A stretch of DNA of 64,000 nt from CAYLHS01 sp964496205 (GCA_964496205.1 CAZBXV010000003.1:1-64000), one strand, 5' to 3'. Shown: positions 50,219-58,769, counted from the stretch's first letter. Numbers and translations are program-made. The notes: generated by a model from the sequence alone, not told the origin.

Positions 50219-51883
50219 CTACAGACCTTCGAACGGATCGTCGGGGACGTTCCCTCCGGGTCCTGCTTCGGAAGCCCTCGTCGCCCAGGCGGGGAACGGG
50301 AATTCGATGGTGACGGGGATGGGCAGCTCGGGCTGGGCGATGAGCATGGTCCCTGGCTTCATGATGGTTGCGCGCTGCCGCTGGACGCCCGGGAGGAATC
50401 CGTACTCCTCTCGACTCGCTTCCGCCGAGTCGAGACGGCCGACAACTCTGATCGCCGAGTTTGCGATGATGCGCCGCTCCACCTCGGATGCGGTTTGCTG
50501 CGCGCCGATGAGGATGACGCCGAGAGACCTCCCTCGCTCGGCGACGTCGAGGAGAATCTCCTTGATCGGGCTGTACCCGTCGCGCGGCGCGTACTTGTTC
50601 AACTCGTCGAGCACCAGGAACAGCAGCTCATCAGAGTGCCCCTGACGTTCCTTGTCCTCGAACGCCCGGCGGACGGTGACGCCGACAACGAAGCGCTTGG
50701 CCCGATCGTTGAGATTGTGGATGTCGACAACGGTGACCTGCTTCTGGAGCTCGATCGGATGAACGTTGGACAGGTCCCCTCGAATCAGGTGCTCGACGTG
50801 GCGGACCGCTCCGTGGAGCCGCCTGACGAACGCGTTCACGGTCCCAGCTCCGATCGCCGGGCCGGCCCACTGGTAGCGGCTGTCCTCGTCCTGCACCCTC
50901 GCCGTGATGAGGTCGACAAGATCGCGGAAGGTTCGGACTTCCTGTCCTTCAATCACCACCGCACCGTCGTCGAGTCGTGTCGCCCGGCGCAACTGCGCCA
51001 TCACGTTGTACACGACCATCGAGTACTGGGCGCGGTCGTCCTCTGCGTTGGCAAAGAGGAACGGCAGGAGGTCTTCGGTGCAGAACTCCGCAAGCGACCA
51101 GTAGAACGGGGTGACCCCGTCGTGACGTGCTGCCACATCGGGCGCCGCATTCTTCGACCCGTGCTTGGGCGGGGCGTAGATGCTCACCGATCCGAAGGCC
51201 TCGGCAGGAAGGCCGAGTGGCGCGTACTTGTCACGTTGCCCCGAGTCGAGCGCGAGATTCGGCCGGTCGAGGAACAGCAGATCCTCACCTTTCACGTTGA
51301 AGATGAGCGCCTTCGTGTTGACAGCTCGCGCGCCGAGAACGCCGGACGTGAACAGGCTGTGCAGCAGGAACGTGGCGTAGGTGGTCTTGGTGGCCACGCC
51401 GGAGACTCCGGAGATGTTGACGTGGGCGCCTCTCGTTCCGTCGAGGAATTCGAGGTTGACGAAGATCGGTTCGCCTGCCCTCGACAAGCCAACCGGAACA
51501 CGGTCGATCATTCGGTCAAAGAACAGAGCCTTGTCGCGGTCCTCACCAACGGCCCGCAGAACCGCCTGGCCTGGCCGTGGCGGTACGAAGGTCTCCGGTT
51601 CGAATCGAGTCGCAACGACTTTGGCCGCTTCGCTCACCTGGGCGGGCAGCACCCCGTCTTCGATCAGAAACACGTCAGAGTCGAATCGGGCACCCTCGTG
51701 ACGGGCTCGCACCTGCTCGACCATCCCATAGATGTGAATCGCGTCGCCGCCAGGCAGTGTCCGCTGCAGCGCGACGACGTCGTCGAGTTGGAGGAACTGT
51801 CCCTCGTCGACACCCACCCAGAACTCCAGCGGTGTGGCATCTTCCGTTCCGATGACCCTGCCGACAGGCTGCTGTTCGGTCAT
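50219..51883 (-). CDS. herA: HerA-like ATPase with unusual P-loop
   Basis: A 554-residue hexameric AAA+/FtsK-like ATPase of the HerA family. An N-terminal HAS-barrel-type segment (VGRVIGTEDATPLEFWVGV) precedes the ATPase. The Walker A is GVSGVATKTTYA (159-170), with Thr in place of the Gly before the Lys. The Walker B is LFLVLDELNKYAPR. The arginine region includes GVILIGAQQTASEVERRI. HerA pumps DNA and stimulates NurA nuclease. It is 2.5 kb from sbcD on the same strand, with a NurA-like gene in that operon. The ATG follows TACGCT by 7 bases. Confidence 0.85.
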   Translation of the reverse strand: MTEQQPVGRVIGTEDATPLEFWVGVDEGQFLQLDDVVALQRTLPGGDAIHIYGMVEQVRARHEGARFDSDVFLIEDGVLPAQVSEAAKVVATRFEPETFVPPRPGQAVLRAVGEDRDKALFFDRMIDRVPVGLSRAGEPIFVNLEFLDGTRGAHVNISGVSGVATKTTYATFLLHSLFTSGVLGARAVNTKALIFNVKGEDLLFLDRPNLALDSGQRDKYAPLGLPAEAFGSVSIYAPPKHGSKNAAPDVAARHDGVTPFYWSLAEFCTEDLLPFLFANAEDDRAQYSMVVYNVMAQLRRATRLDDGAVVIEGQEVRTFRDLVDLITARVQDEDSRYQWAGPAIGAGTVNAFVRRLHGAVRHVEHLIRGDLSNVHPIELQKQVTVVDIHNLNDRAKRFVVGVTVRRAFEDKERQGHSDELLFLVLDELNKYAPRDGYSPIKEILLDVAERGRSLGVILIGAQQTASEVERRIIANSAIRVVGRLDSAEASREEYGFLPGVQRQRATIMKPGTMLIAQPELPIPVTIEFPFPAWATRASEAGPGGNVPDDPFEGL

Positions 51884-51919
51884 GAGGGCGAGCGTACCAG
51901 GGGGCTGGGACGGAGCCTG

Positions 51920-52312
51920 CTACTCGGCAGACCACCCGGTGATCCGCTCGATGTCGACGATGATCGCCGGGCCGATGAGATCGACGTCGGCGTACTGGGG
52001 GTACTTCGCTTGAAGCAGCGCTGCAATGTGGTCGAGGTCTTCGTCGGCCACACGGGCTGTTCCGTCGGCCCGCACCCACCACAGCCGTGACCAGTTCTCC
52101 TCGTAGTGATCGACGAGCACGCTCACCGACGGGTTGGATCGGATGTTCTGGATCCGCTGCAAGTGCGTGGTCGTCTTCGGCTTGGCGTCGACCATCGACA
52201 CGATCCTGTGTCCGTCCACTGCGAAGACGAACGGGACGATGTGCGGCCCCACGGTGGCCAGGTAGCCGACCTGGGCACGTGCAAGCCGAAGGAGCGCGTC
52301 CGTTTCATCCAT
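51920..52312 (-). CDS. PPOX-class F420-dependent (or flavin) oxidoreductase
   Basis: A 130-residue split-barrel protein of the pyridoxamine-5-phosphate-oxidase-like fold. YLATVGPHIVPFVFAVDGHRIVSMVDAKPKTTTHLQRIQNIRSNPSVSVLVDHYEENWSRLWWVRADGTARV is the family core. This small actinobacterial branch binds F420 or FMN. The start is uncertain: TTG 52321 or ATG 52312, with no clear site. Convention favours ATG. It is divergent from the CPBP protease gene. Confidence 0.8.
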   Translation of the reverse strand: MDETDALLRLARAQVGYLATVGPHIVPFVFAVDGHRIVSMVDAKPKTTTHLQRIQNIRSNPSVSVLVDHYEENWSRLWWVRADGTARVADEDLDHIAALLQAKYPQYADVDLIGPAIIVDIERITGWSAE

Positions 52313-52342
52313 TTCGTTCAACCACTGACCGACGACTGCCGG

Positions 52343-52348
52343 TAGCCT
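52343..52348 (+). promoter_or_regulatory. -10 box of leaderless CPBP protease gene
   Basis: TAGCCT ends 8 bases before GTG 52357. Confidence 0.4.
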
Positions 52349-52356
52349 GCCTGCTC

Positions 52357-53205
52357 GTGGCCACCAAGACGCTCACTCGCAGACCGAGTCTCCCGACACG
52401 ATTGTGGCGAAGCTACGTTACCGACGTTCGCATCGAGGCGGATGCCGACTCGGATCTCTACCGACAGGTCACCCCCGAAGCCAAGTCGACCCGGGACATG
52501 GTGTCCATCTTGGTCGCCTCGGCCCTCGTTGTGACGATCGGGCACTTCGCCGGCCAGGATGGCGCTTGGCTCTCGACCTTCCTGCGAGCGATCGGTCTCG
52601 GAGCTGCTGCGGATGCCGCCAACGCCTGGGTCACGGCTTCCCAGTTCAACGCGCTGGCAATGTGGGCGATCGTTCAGATCTCCTCCTACGTCATCCTCCC
52701 GGTGATGGTGATCCGACTCGTGATTCGGAGCCGGCTTCGTGACTTCGGCCTGACCATTCGGGGATCTCTCTCACATGCCTGGGTCTACGCACTGCTCCTC
52801 GCGATCAGCCTCGTGTTCATCGTTCCCGCATCAACCTCAGCACCGTTCCTCGCCAAGTACTCCTTCTATCAGCTCGGTGTCGACGAGCCTCTCTGGCCGT
52901 ACCTGTGGTCGTGGTGGATCTTGTACGCGCTCCAGTTCGCGGCGTTGGAGTTCTTCTTCAGAGGGTTCATGGTGCACGGCCTGAAGCTGCGTCTCGGGTA
53001 TGCGGCGATCTTCGTCATGATGGTTCCGTACGTGATGTTGCACTTCCAGAAACCCCTGCTCGAAGCGCTGGCCGCGATGTTCGGTGCCGTGGTGCTCGGC
53101 ACGCTGAGCCTCAAAACGCGATCGATCTGGTGGGGTGCTGCACTGCACATCTCGATCGCCGGCACGATGGATGTGCTCGCGCTCCTTCACAAGGGCCTGT
53201 TGTGA
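52357..53205 (+). CDS. CPBP family intramembrane glutamic-type metalloprotease
   Basis: A 282-residue membrane protein with about eight helices. The CPBP signatures are LEFFFRGF (motif 1, but only one Glu of the usual EExxxR), YVMLHFQKPLLEAL (motif 2, His) and LHISIAGTMD (motif 3, His). Members cleave prenylated proteins or process bacteriocins, mostly of unknown substrate. Loss of the first Glu needs care. GTG 52357 has a TAGCCT box 8 bases before. The stop overlaps the next gene start (GTGA). Confidence 0.78.
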   Translation: MATKTLTRRPSLPTRLWRSYVTDVRIEADADSDLYRQVTPEAKSTRDMVSILVASALVVTIGHFAGQDGAWLSTFLRAIGLGAAADAANAWVTASQFNALAMWAIVQISSYVILPVMVIRLVIRSRLRDFGLTIRGSLSHAWVYALLLAISLVFIVPASTSAPFLAKYSFYQLGVDEPLWPYLWSWWILYALQFAALEFFFRGFMVHGLKLRLGYAAIFVMMVPYVMLHFQKPLLEALAAMFGAVVLGTLSLKTRSIWWGAALHISIAGTMDVLALLHKGLL

Positions 53206-53852
53206 AAACGGAAACGATCGCGACCGGGGTCTCGGGCGCCGTGCTCGGCGGCGCGATCCTGACGCCACTTGGTCTCGGTGCGCCGGGCGCGATCGTCGGT
53301 GGTCTGAACGGGCTCGTATCCGGTTCCCGACAGATCTACGACTGGACGCGTCCCACCGGCTGGGCCGCCTTCGTACTGGATTCGACATGGGGGCTGATCG
53401 GGACCGCCGCGGCGCTAGGCGTCCATGCCCTCCAGCGGACGAGGAATGACCGCGGCGGCTACCGATCGGATTTGAGTGAACGGCAGAACCGTCACGTCTA
53501 CGACACCGGCTTCACGATGAGGAAGCGTTTCGCGATGACCGTCGGTAACACGGTCACCAACCTTGGAGGCAGACGGGACCTCCTCGATCGTCATGAAATG
53601 ATCCATGTCTGGCAGGCACGGTCGTTCGGCCCGTTCTTCCCGCTCCTGTACGGAACCTGGACGGTGCTTGGGGCCCTTCTAGGAACAGCCAGGTGGGCTC
53701 GTCGGCGTGATGGGCTCGTGAAGCATGTCGACACACTCGCCTACTACCACAACCCCTTTGAGTATTGGGCGTACCAACGCCAGGGGTACTGGCCCGATGA
53801 ACAGCCATACCCCCGATATGCACGGCGTAGGGGCGACAAGACCATCACCTAG
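53202..53852 (+). CDS. Zincin-like membrane protein, unknown function
   Basis: A 216-residue protein. Glycine-rich hydrophobic N-terminal segments (VSGAVLGGAILTPLGLGAPGA, then WGLIGTAAALGVHAL) precede a soluble part. In LLDRHEMIHVWQARSFGP an HExxH motif (His131, Glu132, His135) is followed by a Glu187 in HNPFEYWAYQRQGYWP that could be the third zinc ligand, as in gluzincins. A hydrophobic helix separates the two (PLLYGTWTVLGALLG). The protein may be a membrane metallopeptidase. It starts at GTG overlapping the CPBP stop (GTGA) and is likely co-translated with it. Confidence 0.6.
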   Translation: MKTETIATGVSGAVLGGAILTPLGLGAPGAIVGGLNGLVSGSRQIYDWTRPTGWAAFVLDSTWGLIGTAAALGVHALQRTRNDRGGYRSDLSERQNRHVYDTGFTMRKRFAMTVGNTVTNLGGRRDLLDRHEMIHVWQARSFGPFFPLLYGTWTVLGALLGTARWARRRDGLVKHVDTLAYYHNPFEYWAYQRQGYWPDEQPYPRYARRRGDKTIT

Positions 53853-53853
53853 C

Positions 53854-53906
53854 CCGTTCTTGTCAAGCTGGACGCCGTGCACCGTCGCTGAGATTGACAA
53901 GAACGG
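53854..53906. terminator. Large inverted repeat between convergent genes
   Basis: CCGTTCTTGTCAA (53854-53866) and TTGACAAGAACGG (53894-53906) are a perfect 13-base inverted repeat around a 27-base loop. It begins one base after the stop of the plus-strand gene and ends 8 bases before the stop of the minus-strand gene. It could be a bidirectional terminator or a protein-binding site; there is no T tract. Confidence 0.5.
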
Positions 53907-53914
53907 AAGTGGGT

Positions 53915-55171
53915 TCAGCGCACCGGCACCATCCGGTAGATCGTCCCGCCACGTGTCACGACCAGTAGCTCGCCGTCTGCGTCGAGGCCGAACGAAGTGA
54001 TGTTTCCGATCGAGTCGATCCACTGGTGGGGGTCCGTCGCCGAACCGTCGGCGTAGTGGAAGCTACGTATCCACCCGGAGCAGTAGTCACCGTAGAAGTA
54101 GCCGCCGACGAGTTCGGGGATTGCCGCACCCCTGTACACATACCCCCCGGTGATGGAGCATCCTTCTGTGTGGCTGTACTCCAGAACCGGCAAAGTGATT
54201 CCGGCCGTGTCGCATCCGCGAGATGGCTTGTAGCAGTGGAGCCCTTCGGTGATCGGCCAACCGAAGTTCAGCCCGCCTTGGTCGGCGGCCGCCACATCGA
54301 CTTCCTCGTAGTGATCCTGTCCAACGTCACCTATGTAGAGAAGACCGTTGTCGAACGAGAAACGCCATGGGTTGCGCAGCCCGTAGTCCCAGATCTCGGG
54401 GGCGCCTCCCCCGTTTGCGAACGGATTGCCGGGTGGAATCGTGTAGCCGCTAGGCCCGGACACGTCGATACGAAGGATCGACGCGAGAAGCGTGTCGGTG
54501 TTCTGACCATTGCCGAACTTGTCGCCTGACGCGCCGCCGTCCCCCAACCCCACGTACAGATAGCCATCCGGTCCAAACATGACCTCCCCGCCGTTGTGGT
54601 TCGATGCCGGCTGTTTCTGGGTCAAGATCACATCGGCCGAACCCGGATCGGCGACCCCGTCCACGACCTGGTACGACGCAAGGGTCGTGGTACCGCCAGA
54701 GCCTGTGTAGTCGACAAAGATTCTCGGATCGTTCGGGTAGTCCGGGGAGAACGCCAGGCCGAGGAGCCCCTGTTCGTTCCCGTTTCGAGTCACGAGACCA
54801 TGTATGTCCAGGAGCGGCATGTCTTCGACCTGTCCGTCGTGAATGATCCGGATGGTCCCGCCCTGCTCGACCACGTACAGATCGTTTCCACCCGGGGCGG
54901 TGGTCACAAACAGAGGATCGCTGAAACCAGTAGCCACTTCGTCGAACTGAACCCCCTGCAACGGGGCCAATGTGGTTGTTGTCGTCGCCTGGGTCGTCGA
55001 AGTAGCCGCGGTCGTCTCGGTAGTTGAAGCGGTTGCCGAGGTCGTCGTGGTGGCGGGGGTGGCCATCGTCGTGGGCTGCGTCGGAGCGAGCTGCTGCTCG
55101 CCGTTTGCGGCGCATCCGGCAACCAGCATGAGGGTCGAGAGAATCAGAGCGATACGCATCACACGGCTCAT
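53915..55171 (-). CDS. PQQ-dependent sugar dehydrogenase-like lipoprotein (GSDH family)
   Basis: A 418-residue secreted lipoprotein (lipobox LMLVAGCAA) with a Thr-rich linker (TTTTSATASTTETTAATS). The catalytic domain is a six-bladed propeller of the glucose/sorbosone dehydrogenase family (EQGLLGLAFSPDYPNDPRIFVDYT, HNGGEVMFGPDGYLYVGLGDGG, YGLRNPWRFSFD). Aldose or other sugars are oxidised with PQQ; PQQ synthesis genes are absent. ATG 55171 follows TAGGGT (55179-55184) by 7 bases. It is divergent from the Cys/Met PLP enzyme. Confidence 0.88.
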   Translation of the reverse strand: MSRVMRIALILSTLMLVAGCAANGEQQLAPTQPTTMATPATTTTSATASTTETTAATSTTQATTTTTLAPLQGVQFDEVATGFSDPLFVTTAPGGNDLYVVEQGGTIRIIHDGQVEDMPLLDIHGLVTRNGNEQGLLGLAFSPDYPNDPRIFVDYTGSGGTTTLASYQVVDGVADPGSADVILTQKQPASNHNGGEVMFGPDGYLYVGLGDGGASGDKFGNGQNTDTLLASILRIDVSGPSGYTIPPGNPFANGGGAPEIWDYGLRNPWRFSFDNGLLYIGDVGQDHYEEVDVAAADQGGLNFGWPITEGLHCYKPSRGCDTAGITLPVLEYSHTEGCSITGGYVYRGAAIPELVGGYFYGDYCSGWIRSFHYADGSATDPHQWIDSIGNITSFGLDADGELLVVTRGGTIYRMVPVR

Positions 55172-55223
55172 GTCGAAAACCCTATCGTTGAAGGAGACGG
55201 TGTGCACGAGGAGAGGAGCAGCC
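55172..55223. promoter_or_regulatory. Divergent promoter region GSDH / Cys-Met PLP enzyme
   Basis: TAGGGT (55179-55184, minus) serves the GSDH gene leaderlessly. The plus strand contains TATCGT overlapping it and GGAGAGGAG before GTG 55224, a leadered start. Confidence 0.4.
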
Positions 55224-56486
55224 GTGAAGTGGGACGACAGCATCGAGGGGAAGCAGCTGCGCCCCGAGAGCCTCATGATGGGCTATGGCTACAACCCCGC
55301 GTGGTCTGAGGGGGCGGTGAAGAGCCCCATCTTTCAAACGTCCACATTCGTGTTCGAGACGGCAGAGGAAGGCAAGGCTTTCTTCGAGGTCGCAACAGGC
55401 AAGCGCCCGCCCTCGCCGGGCGAGAAAGTGGGACTGATCTACAGCCGCCTCAACAACCCCGATCTCGAAATCGTCGAGGACAGGCTCTGCCTGTGGGACG
55501 GTGCCGAGTCGGCGATCCTGTTCAAGAGCGGCATGGCGGCCATCTCGACGACGCTGCTCACGTACTTGCGTCCCGGGGATGTCCTCTTGCACAGTGAACC
55601 TCTCTACGGGGGTACCGACCACCTCGTGAACGACGTGTTGCCGGAATTCGGGATCGAATCGATCGGATTCTTCCCGGAGGAGACCCATGTGGAGTTGCAA
55701 CGCCGAGTATCGAGTTCGGGTAGACGACTTGGCATGATCCTGATCGAGACACCGGCGAATCCGACAAACGCGTTGTTCGACATGGAAGAGTGTGCGATGG
55801 TGGCGACGGCCACATCGACTCCGGAGCGGCCTGTCCCGTTCGCCGTCGACAACACGTTCCTCGGTCCGATCTTCCAGAAGCCCCTCGACCACGGCGCCGA
55901 TCTGGTGATCTACAGCGCCACCAAGTATCTCGGTGGACACAGCGACCTGATCGCCGGAGCGGTGCTCGGCTCGGAGACGCTCACTCAACCGATCCGTGCG
56001 ATGCGCACGCACCTTGGATCCCACGCCGGTCCGTGGACCGGCTGGCTGTTGATGCGCAGCCTCGAGACACTCTCGATGCGGATGCATCGGGAGGCGGACA
56101 GCGCTGCGAAGATCGCCGAGTTCCTCGCTTCGCATCCGAAGGTTCGACACGTCAACTACCTGGGGTTCATCGAACCCGACGACCCACAGCGAGCCATCTA
56201 CGAGAAACAGTGCATGGGTGCGGGGGCGATGATCTCCTTCGAGGTCGACGGGGACGAAGCCGGAGCGTTTCGATTCCTCAACGCGTTGCGGCTCGTTCAC
56301 CTTGCCGTCAGCCTCGGATCCAACGAATCCCTGGCCGAGCATCCGGGCACGATGACACATGCGGGCGTACCCGACGTCGACAAGAAGCGGTACGGCATCA
56401 CCGACGGTCTGGTACGCCTCTCCGTGGGCGTCGAACATCCGGACGATCTGATCCTGGACCTCGAACAGGCGCTCGCCGTGGTGTGA
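55224..56486 (+). CDS. Cys/Met-metabolism PLP enzyme (methionine gamma-lyase / cystathionine gamma-synthase type)
   Basis: A 420-residue fold-type I enzyme. Features are IYSRLNNPDLEIVEDRLCLWDGAESAILFKSGMAAISTTLLT (substrate and PLP phosphate sites), DNTFLGPIFQKPLDHGADLVIYSATKYLGGHSDLIAGAV (Schiff-base Lys). The C-terminal VHLAVSLGSNESLAEHPGTMTHAGV segment is common to the family. It either splits methionine or makes sulfur-containing linkages; the sequence does not fix which. GTG 55224 has GAGAGGAG upstream. Confidence 0.88.
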   Translation: MKWDDSIEGKQLRPESLMMGYGYNPAWSEGAVKSPIFQTSTFVFETAEEGKAFFEVATGKRPPSPGEKVGLIYSRLNNPDLEIVEDRLCLWDGAESAILFKSGMAAISTTLLTYLRPGDVLLHSEPLYGGTDHLVNDVLPEFGIESIGFFPEETHVELQRRVSSSGRRLGMILIETPANPTNALFDMEECAMVATATSTPERPVPFAVDNTFLGPIFQKPLDHGADLVIYSATKYLGGHSDLIAGAVLGSETLTQPIRAMRTHLGSHAGPWTGWLLMRSLETLSMRMHREADSAAKIAEFLASHPKVRHVNYLGFIEPDDPQRAIYEKQCMGAGAMISFEVDGDEAGAFRFLNALRLVHLAVSLGSNESLAEHPGTMTHAGVPDVDKKRYGITDGLVRLSVGVEHPDDLILDLEQALAVV

Positions 56487-56509
56487 GAAACCACGGGGCC
56501 GGGCCGGGT

Positions 56510-56539
56510 GCTGCGGACTGACGACTGAAGACCCGCAGC
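56510..56539 (+). terminator. Hairpin after Cys/Met PLP enzyme
   Basis: GCTGCGG (56510-56516) pairs with CCGCAGC (56533-56539) around a 16-base loop, with GGGT / ACCC flanks able to extend it after a bulge. There is no T tract. Confidence 0.4.
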
Positions 56540-56600
56540 CCACCCGACATCACAACTTGCAGCCAAGTAGCCTGCGTCCAGCGCCGACGAGGGAAGGGTG

Positions 56601-58769
56601 ATGGCTGCGTTGACTCCTGCGTACGAAGGGATCTCGGAGAAGGAGTACAAACGTCGCATCAGAGCCTGGACGCTCTACGACTGGGCGAACTCCGCGTTCG
56701 CAACGACGATCCTCTCCGCCGTTCTCCCCGCCTACTACAGCTCCGTCGCTGGAGCGACGCTTCCCAGCGCAGCCGTTGCCACCGCCTACTGGACAACCAC
56801 GCTCAGCATCTCACTGATCATCGTCGCCTTCCTCTCTCCCGTGCTCGGGACGATTGCCGACATCATGCGAGGCAAGAAGAAATTCCTCTCGATCTTCGTC
56901 GGCATGGGAGTGATCGGAACAGGCCTGCTCGTACTCATCACGACGGGGAACTGGATCCTGGCGTCCATCTTCTTCATCGTCGGACGCGTCGGTTTCGCCG
57001 GAGCGAACGTGTTCTACGACGCGCTGCTTCCCCACGTCGCCAAGCCCGAGGATCAGGATGTCGTGTCGACCCGCGGCTATGCCATCGGGTACCTCGGTGG
57101 CGGCCTGCTGCTGGCAATCAACGTGGGGATGATCCTGTTCATCGGCTCCGAAATGGGAGCCCGGCTTTCGTTTGTGTCGGTCGCCATCTGGTGGGCAGTA
57201 TTCTCCATTCCACTATTCAGGCGCGTGCCCGAACCGCCGGCGGCCTCAGGTCAAGGAACGTTGACAGGTGGGACGATCACGGCGAGCCTCAAGCGGCTCG
57301 GCGAGACCTTCCGGGACCTGCGCAAGTACCGCCAGCTTTACCGGTTTCTCATCGGGTTCCTGATCTATAACGACGGCATCGGGACGATCATCAGCGTCGC
57401 CGTCATCTATGGCACCGAACTCGGATTCCAAACGACGCAGCTGATTCTTGCGATCCTCCTGGTCCAGTTCGTCGGCATCCCGTTCAGTCTCGTTTTCGGG
57501 CGCATTCCCGGCCGCAAGGACAACAACCGGGCGATCTACCTGGCATTCGTCGTGTTCAACATCATCGCTCTCCCGCTCGTCGGAATCATCGGAGCACGGA
57601 CACTCCCGGCATCGGCCACCGGCGCTCCTCCGGCCCCGTTCGAGACCGTCGGTGCCGCCGTGGGTGAGGGAACCTATGCGGCCGGTAGCTTCACACTGTC
57701 GGGCGACTGGCAGACTATTTCGACCGACACGGTCGGCACCGCGACCGAAGGACTGACAAGGGCATCTCGCACGATCGCACCCATCGCGTTCGTGCTGGCG
57801 ATCGTGCTCTTCGCCGCCGCCTGGGTGTTCGCTCGCCGGCGCCGCGCCAACCCGGACACGAGCTTGTGGAGCGTCCTCACACCCGTTCTGGCCGCTATCG
57901 CAGCGCTCCTCATCGCTGCCCTCGCCGAGCTCCTGTTGCTCACAGGGACAGACCCGATCCCATACGAAAGCGCGACCAGTTCGGCTTCCACAGCAACCTT
58001 CTCGTTCAATGGTCAGCAAGTCGAGCTGGACTACAGCACCGGACCGGACCGTGGCACGTGGGACGTCGCGATCGATGGGTCGCCGCTGATGGAGAACGAC
58101 GAGGCGGTCACAATCGACGCGACCACTCCCTCGGTGCGCTACGGCACTCCGGTGACGATCGATGCCGGCTCGGCGGGTGTGCACGAACTCACGCTGTCGG
58201 TGAGCCCCGACACCCCCAACGGATCGTTGGCAATCGGACAGGTCAAGGTGCTGGCTCCCGTTCGCACCAGCAATCTCGGTGTGATCCTGGGTCTGATCCT
58301 GGTCATCGAGGTGGTCGGACTCGCACTCGCAACCCTCTTCGGCCGGCCGTTGTTCGGCCGGCTCGCGGACACCATGACGACCAAACGCACGATCATCCTG
58401 GCCATCGCCGCGTATGCAATCATCGCCACGTGGGGGTTCTTCCTCGATGCCGTATTCGAGTTCTGGTTCCTTGCTTGGATGGTGGCGGTCGTTCAGGGCG
58501 GAAGCCAGGCGCTCAGCAGAAGCCTGTACGCGTGGATGACGCCTGCCTATGAGAGTGGCAAGTTCTTCGGGTTCTTCTCCGTCATGTCGAAGTTCTCGTC
58601 GATTCTTGGGCCTGTGATGTTTGCTGCTGCAGTTGCGATCACCGGCAGCAGCCGGCCGGCGGTGCTCAGTCTCGTGCTGTTCTTCATCATCGGCGCCGCG
58701 ATCCTCGTGAAGGTCGATGTCGATGAGGGAAGGCGAGTGGCCGTCGAGGCGGATGCCGCTGCCAGATAG
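56601..58769 (+). CDS. MFS transporter (UMF1/Atg22-like) with internal jelly-roll insert
   Basis: A 722-residue membrane protein, far longer than the usual 430-500 of the UMF1/Atg22-like family. Its start WTLYDWANSAFATTILSAVLPAYY and RGYAIGYLGGGLL are the family signature. From about residue 333 to 553 there is an extra region: a linker, two hydrophobic helices (about 390-413 and 423-447) joined by a basic ARRRRA turn, and a beta-rich jelly-roll-like module (about 455-550; FSFNGQQVELDYSTGPDRGT, GVHELTLSVSP). By the positive-inside rule the module faces outside. MFS helices resume after that. ATG 56601 has GGGAAGG upstream. Confidence 0.85.
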   Translation: MAALTPAYEGISEKEYKRRIRAWTLYDWANSAFATTILSAVLPAYYSSVAGATLPSAAVATAYWTTTLSISLIIVAFLSPVLGTIADIMRGKKKFLSIFVGMGVIGTGLLVLITTGNWILASIFFIVGRVGFAGANVFYDALLPHVAKPEDQDVVSTRGYAIGYLGGGLLLAINVGMILFIGSEMGARLSFVSVAIWWAVFSIPLFRRVPEPPAASGQGTLTGGTITASLKRLGETFRDLRKYRQLYRFLIGFLIYNDGIGTIISVAVIYGTELGFQTTQLILAILLVQFVGIPFSLVFGRIPGRKDNNRAIYLAFVVFNIIALPLVGIIGARTLPASATGAPPAPFETVGAAVGEGTYAAGSFTLSGDWQTISTDTVGTATEGLTRASRTIAPIAFVLAIVLFAAAWVFARRRRANPDTSLWSVLTPVLAAIAALLIAALAELLLLTGTDPIPYESATSSASTATFSFNGQQVELDYSTGPDRGTWDVAIDGSPLMENDEAVTIDATTPSVRYGTPVTIDAGSAGVHELTLSVSPDTPNGSLAIGQVKVLAPVRTSNLGVILGLILVIEVVGLALATLFGRPLFGRLADTMTTKRTIILAIAAYAIIATWGFFLDAVFEFWFLAWMVAVVQGGSQALSRSLYAWMTPAYESGKFFGFFSVMSKFSSILGPVMFAAAVAITGSSRPAVLSLVLFFIIGAAILVKVDVDEGRRVAVEADAAAR

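Noticed and set aside
50201..52090. 629-codon plus-strand open frame
   Set aside because: It is antisense to the HerA ATPase gene, is rich in Arg/Glu/Val from mirrored codons, has no domain, and has no promoter or ribosome site. High GC makes long antisense frames common.
55182..56543. 453-codon minus-strand frame
   Set aside because: Antisense to the Cys/Met PLP enzyme; no domain and low-complexity Arg/His content.
57246..58184. 312-codon minus-strand frame
   Set aside because: Antisense to the MFS jelly-roll insert; Arg/Asp-rich mirror composition.
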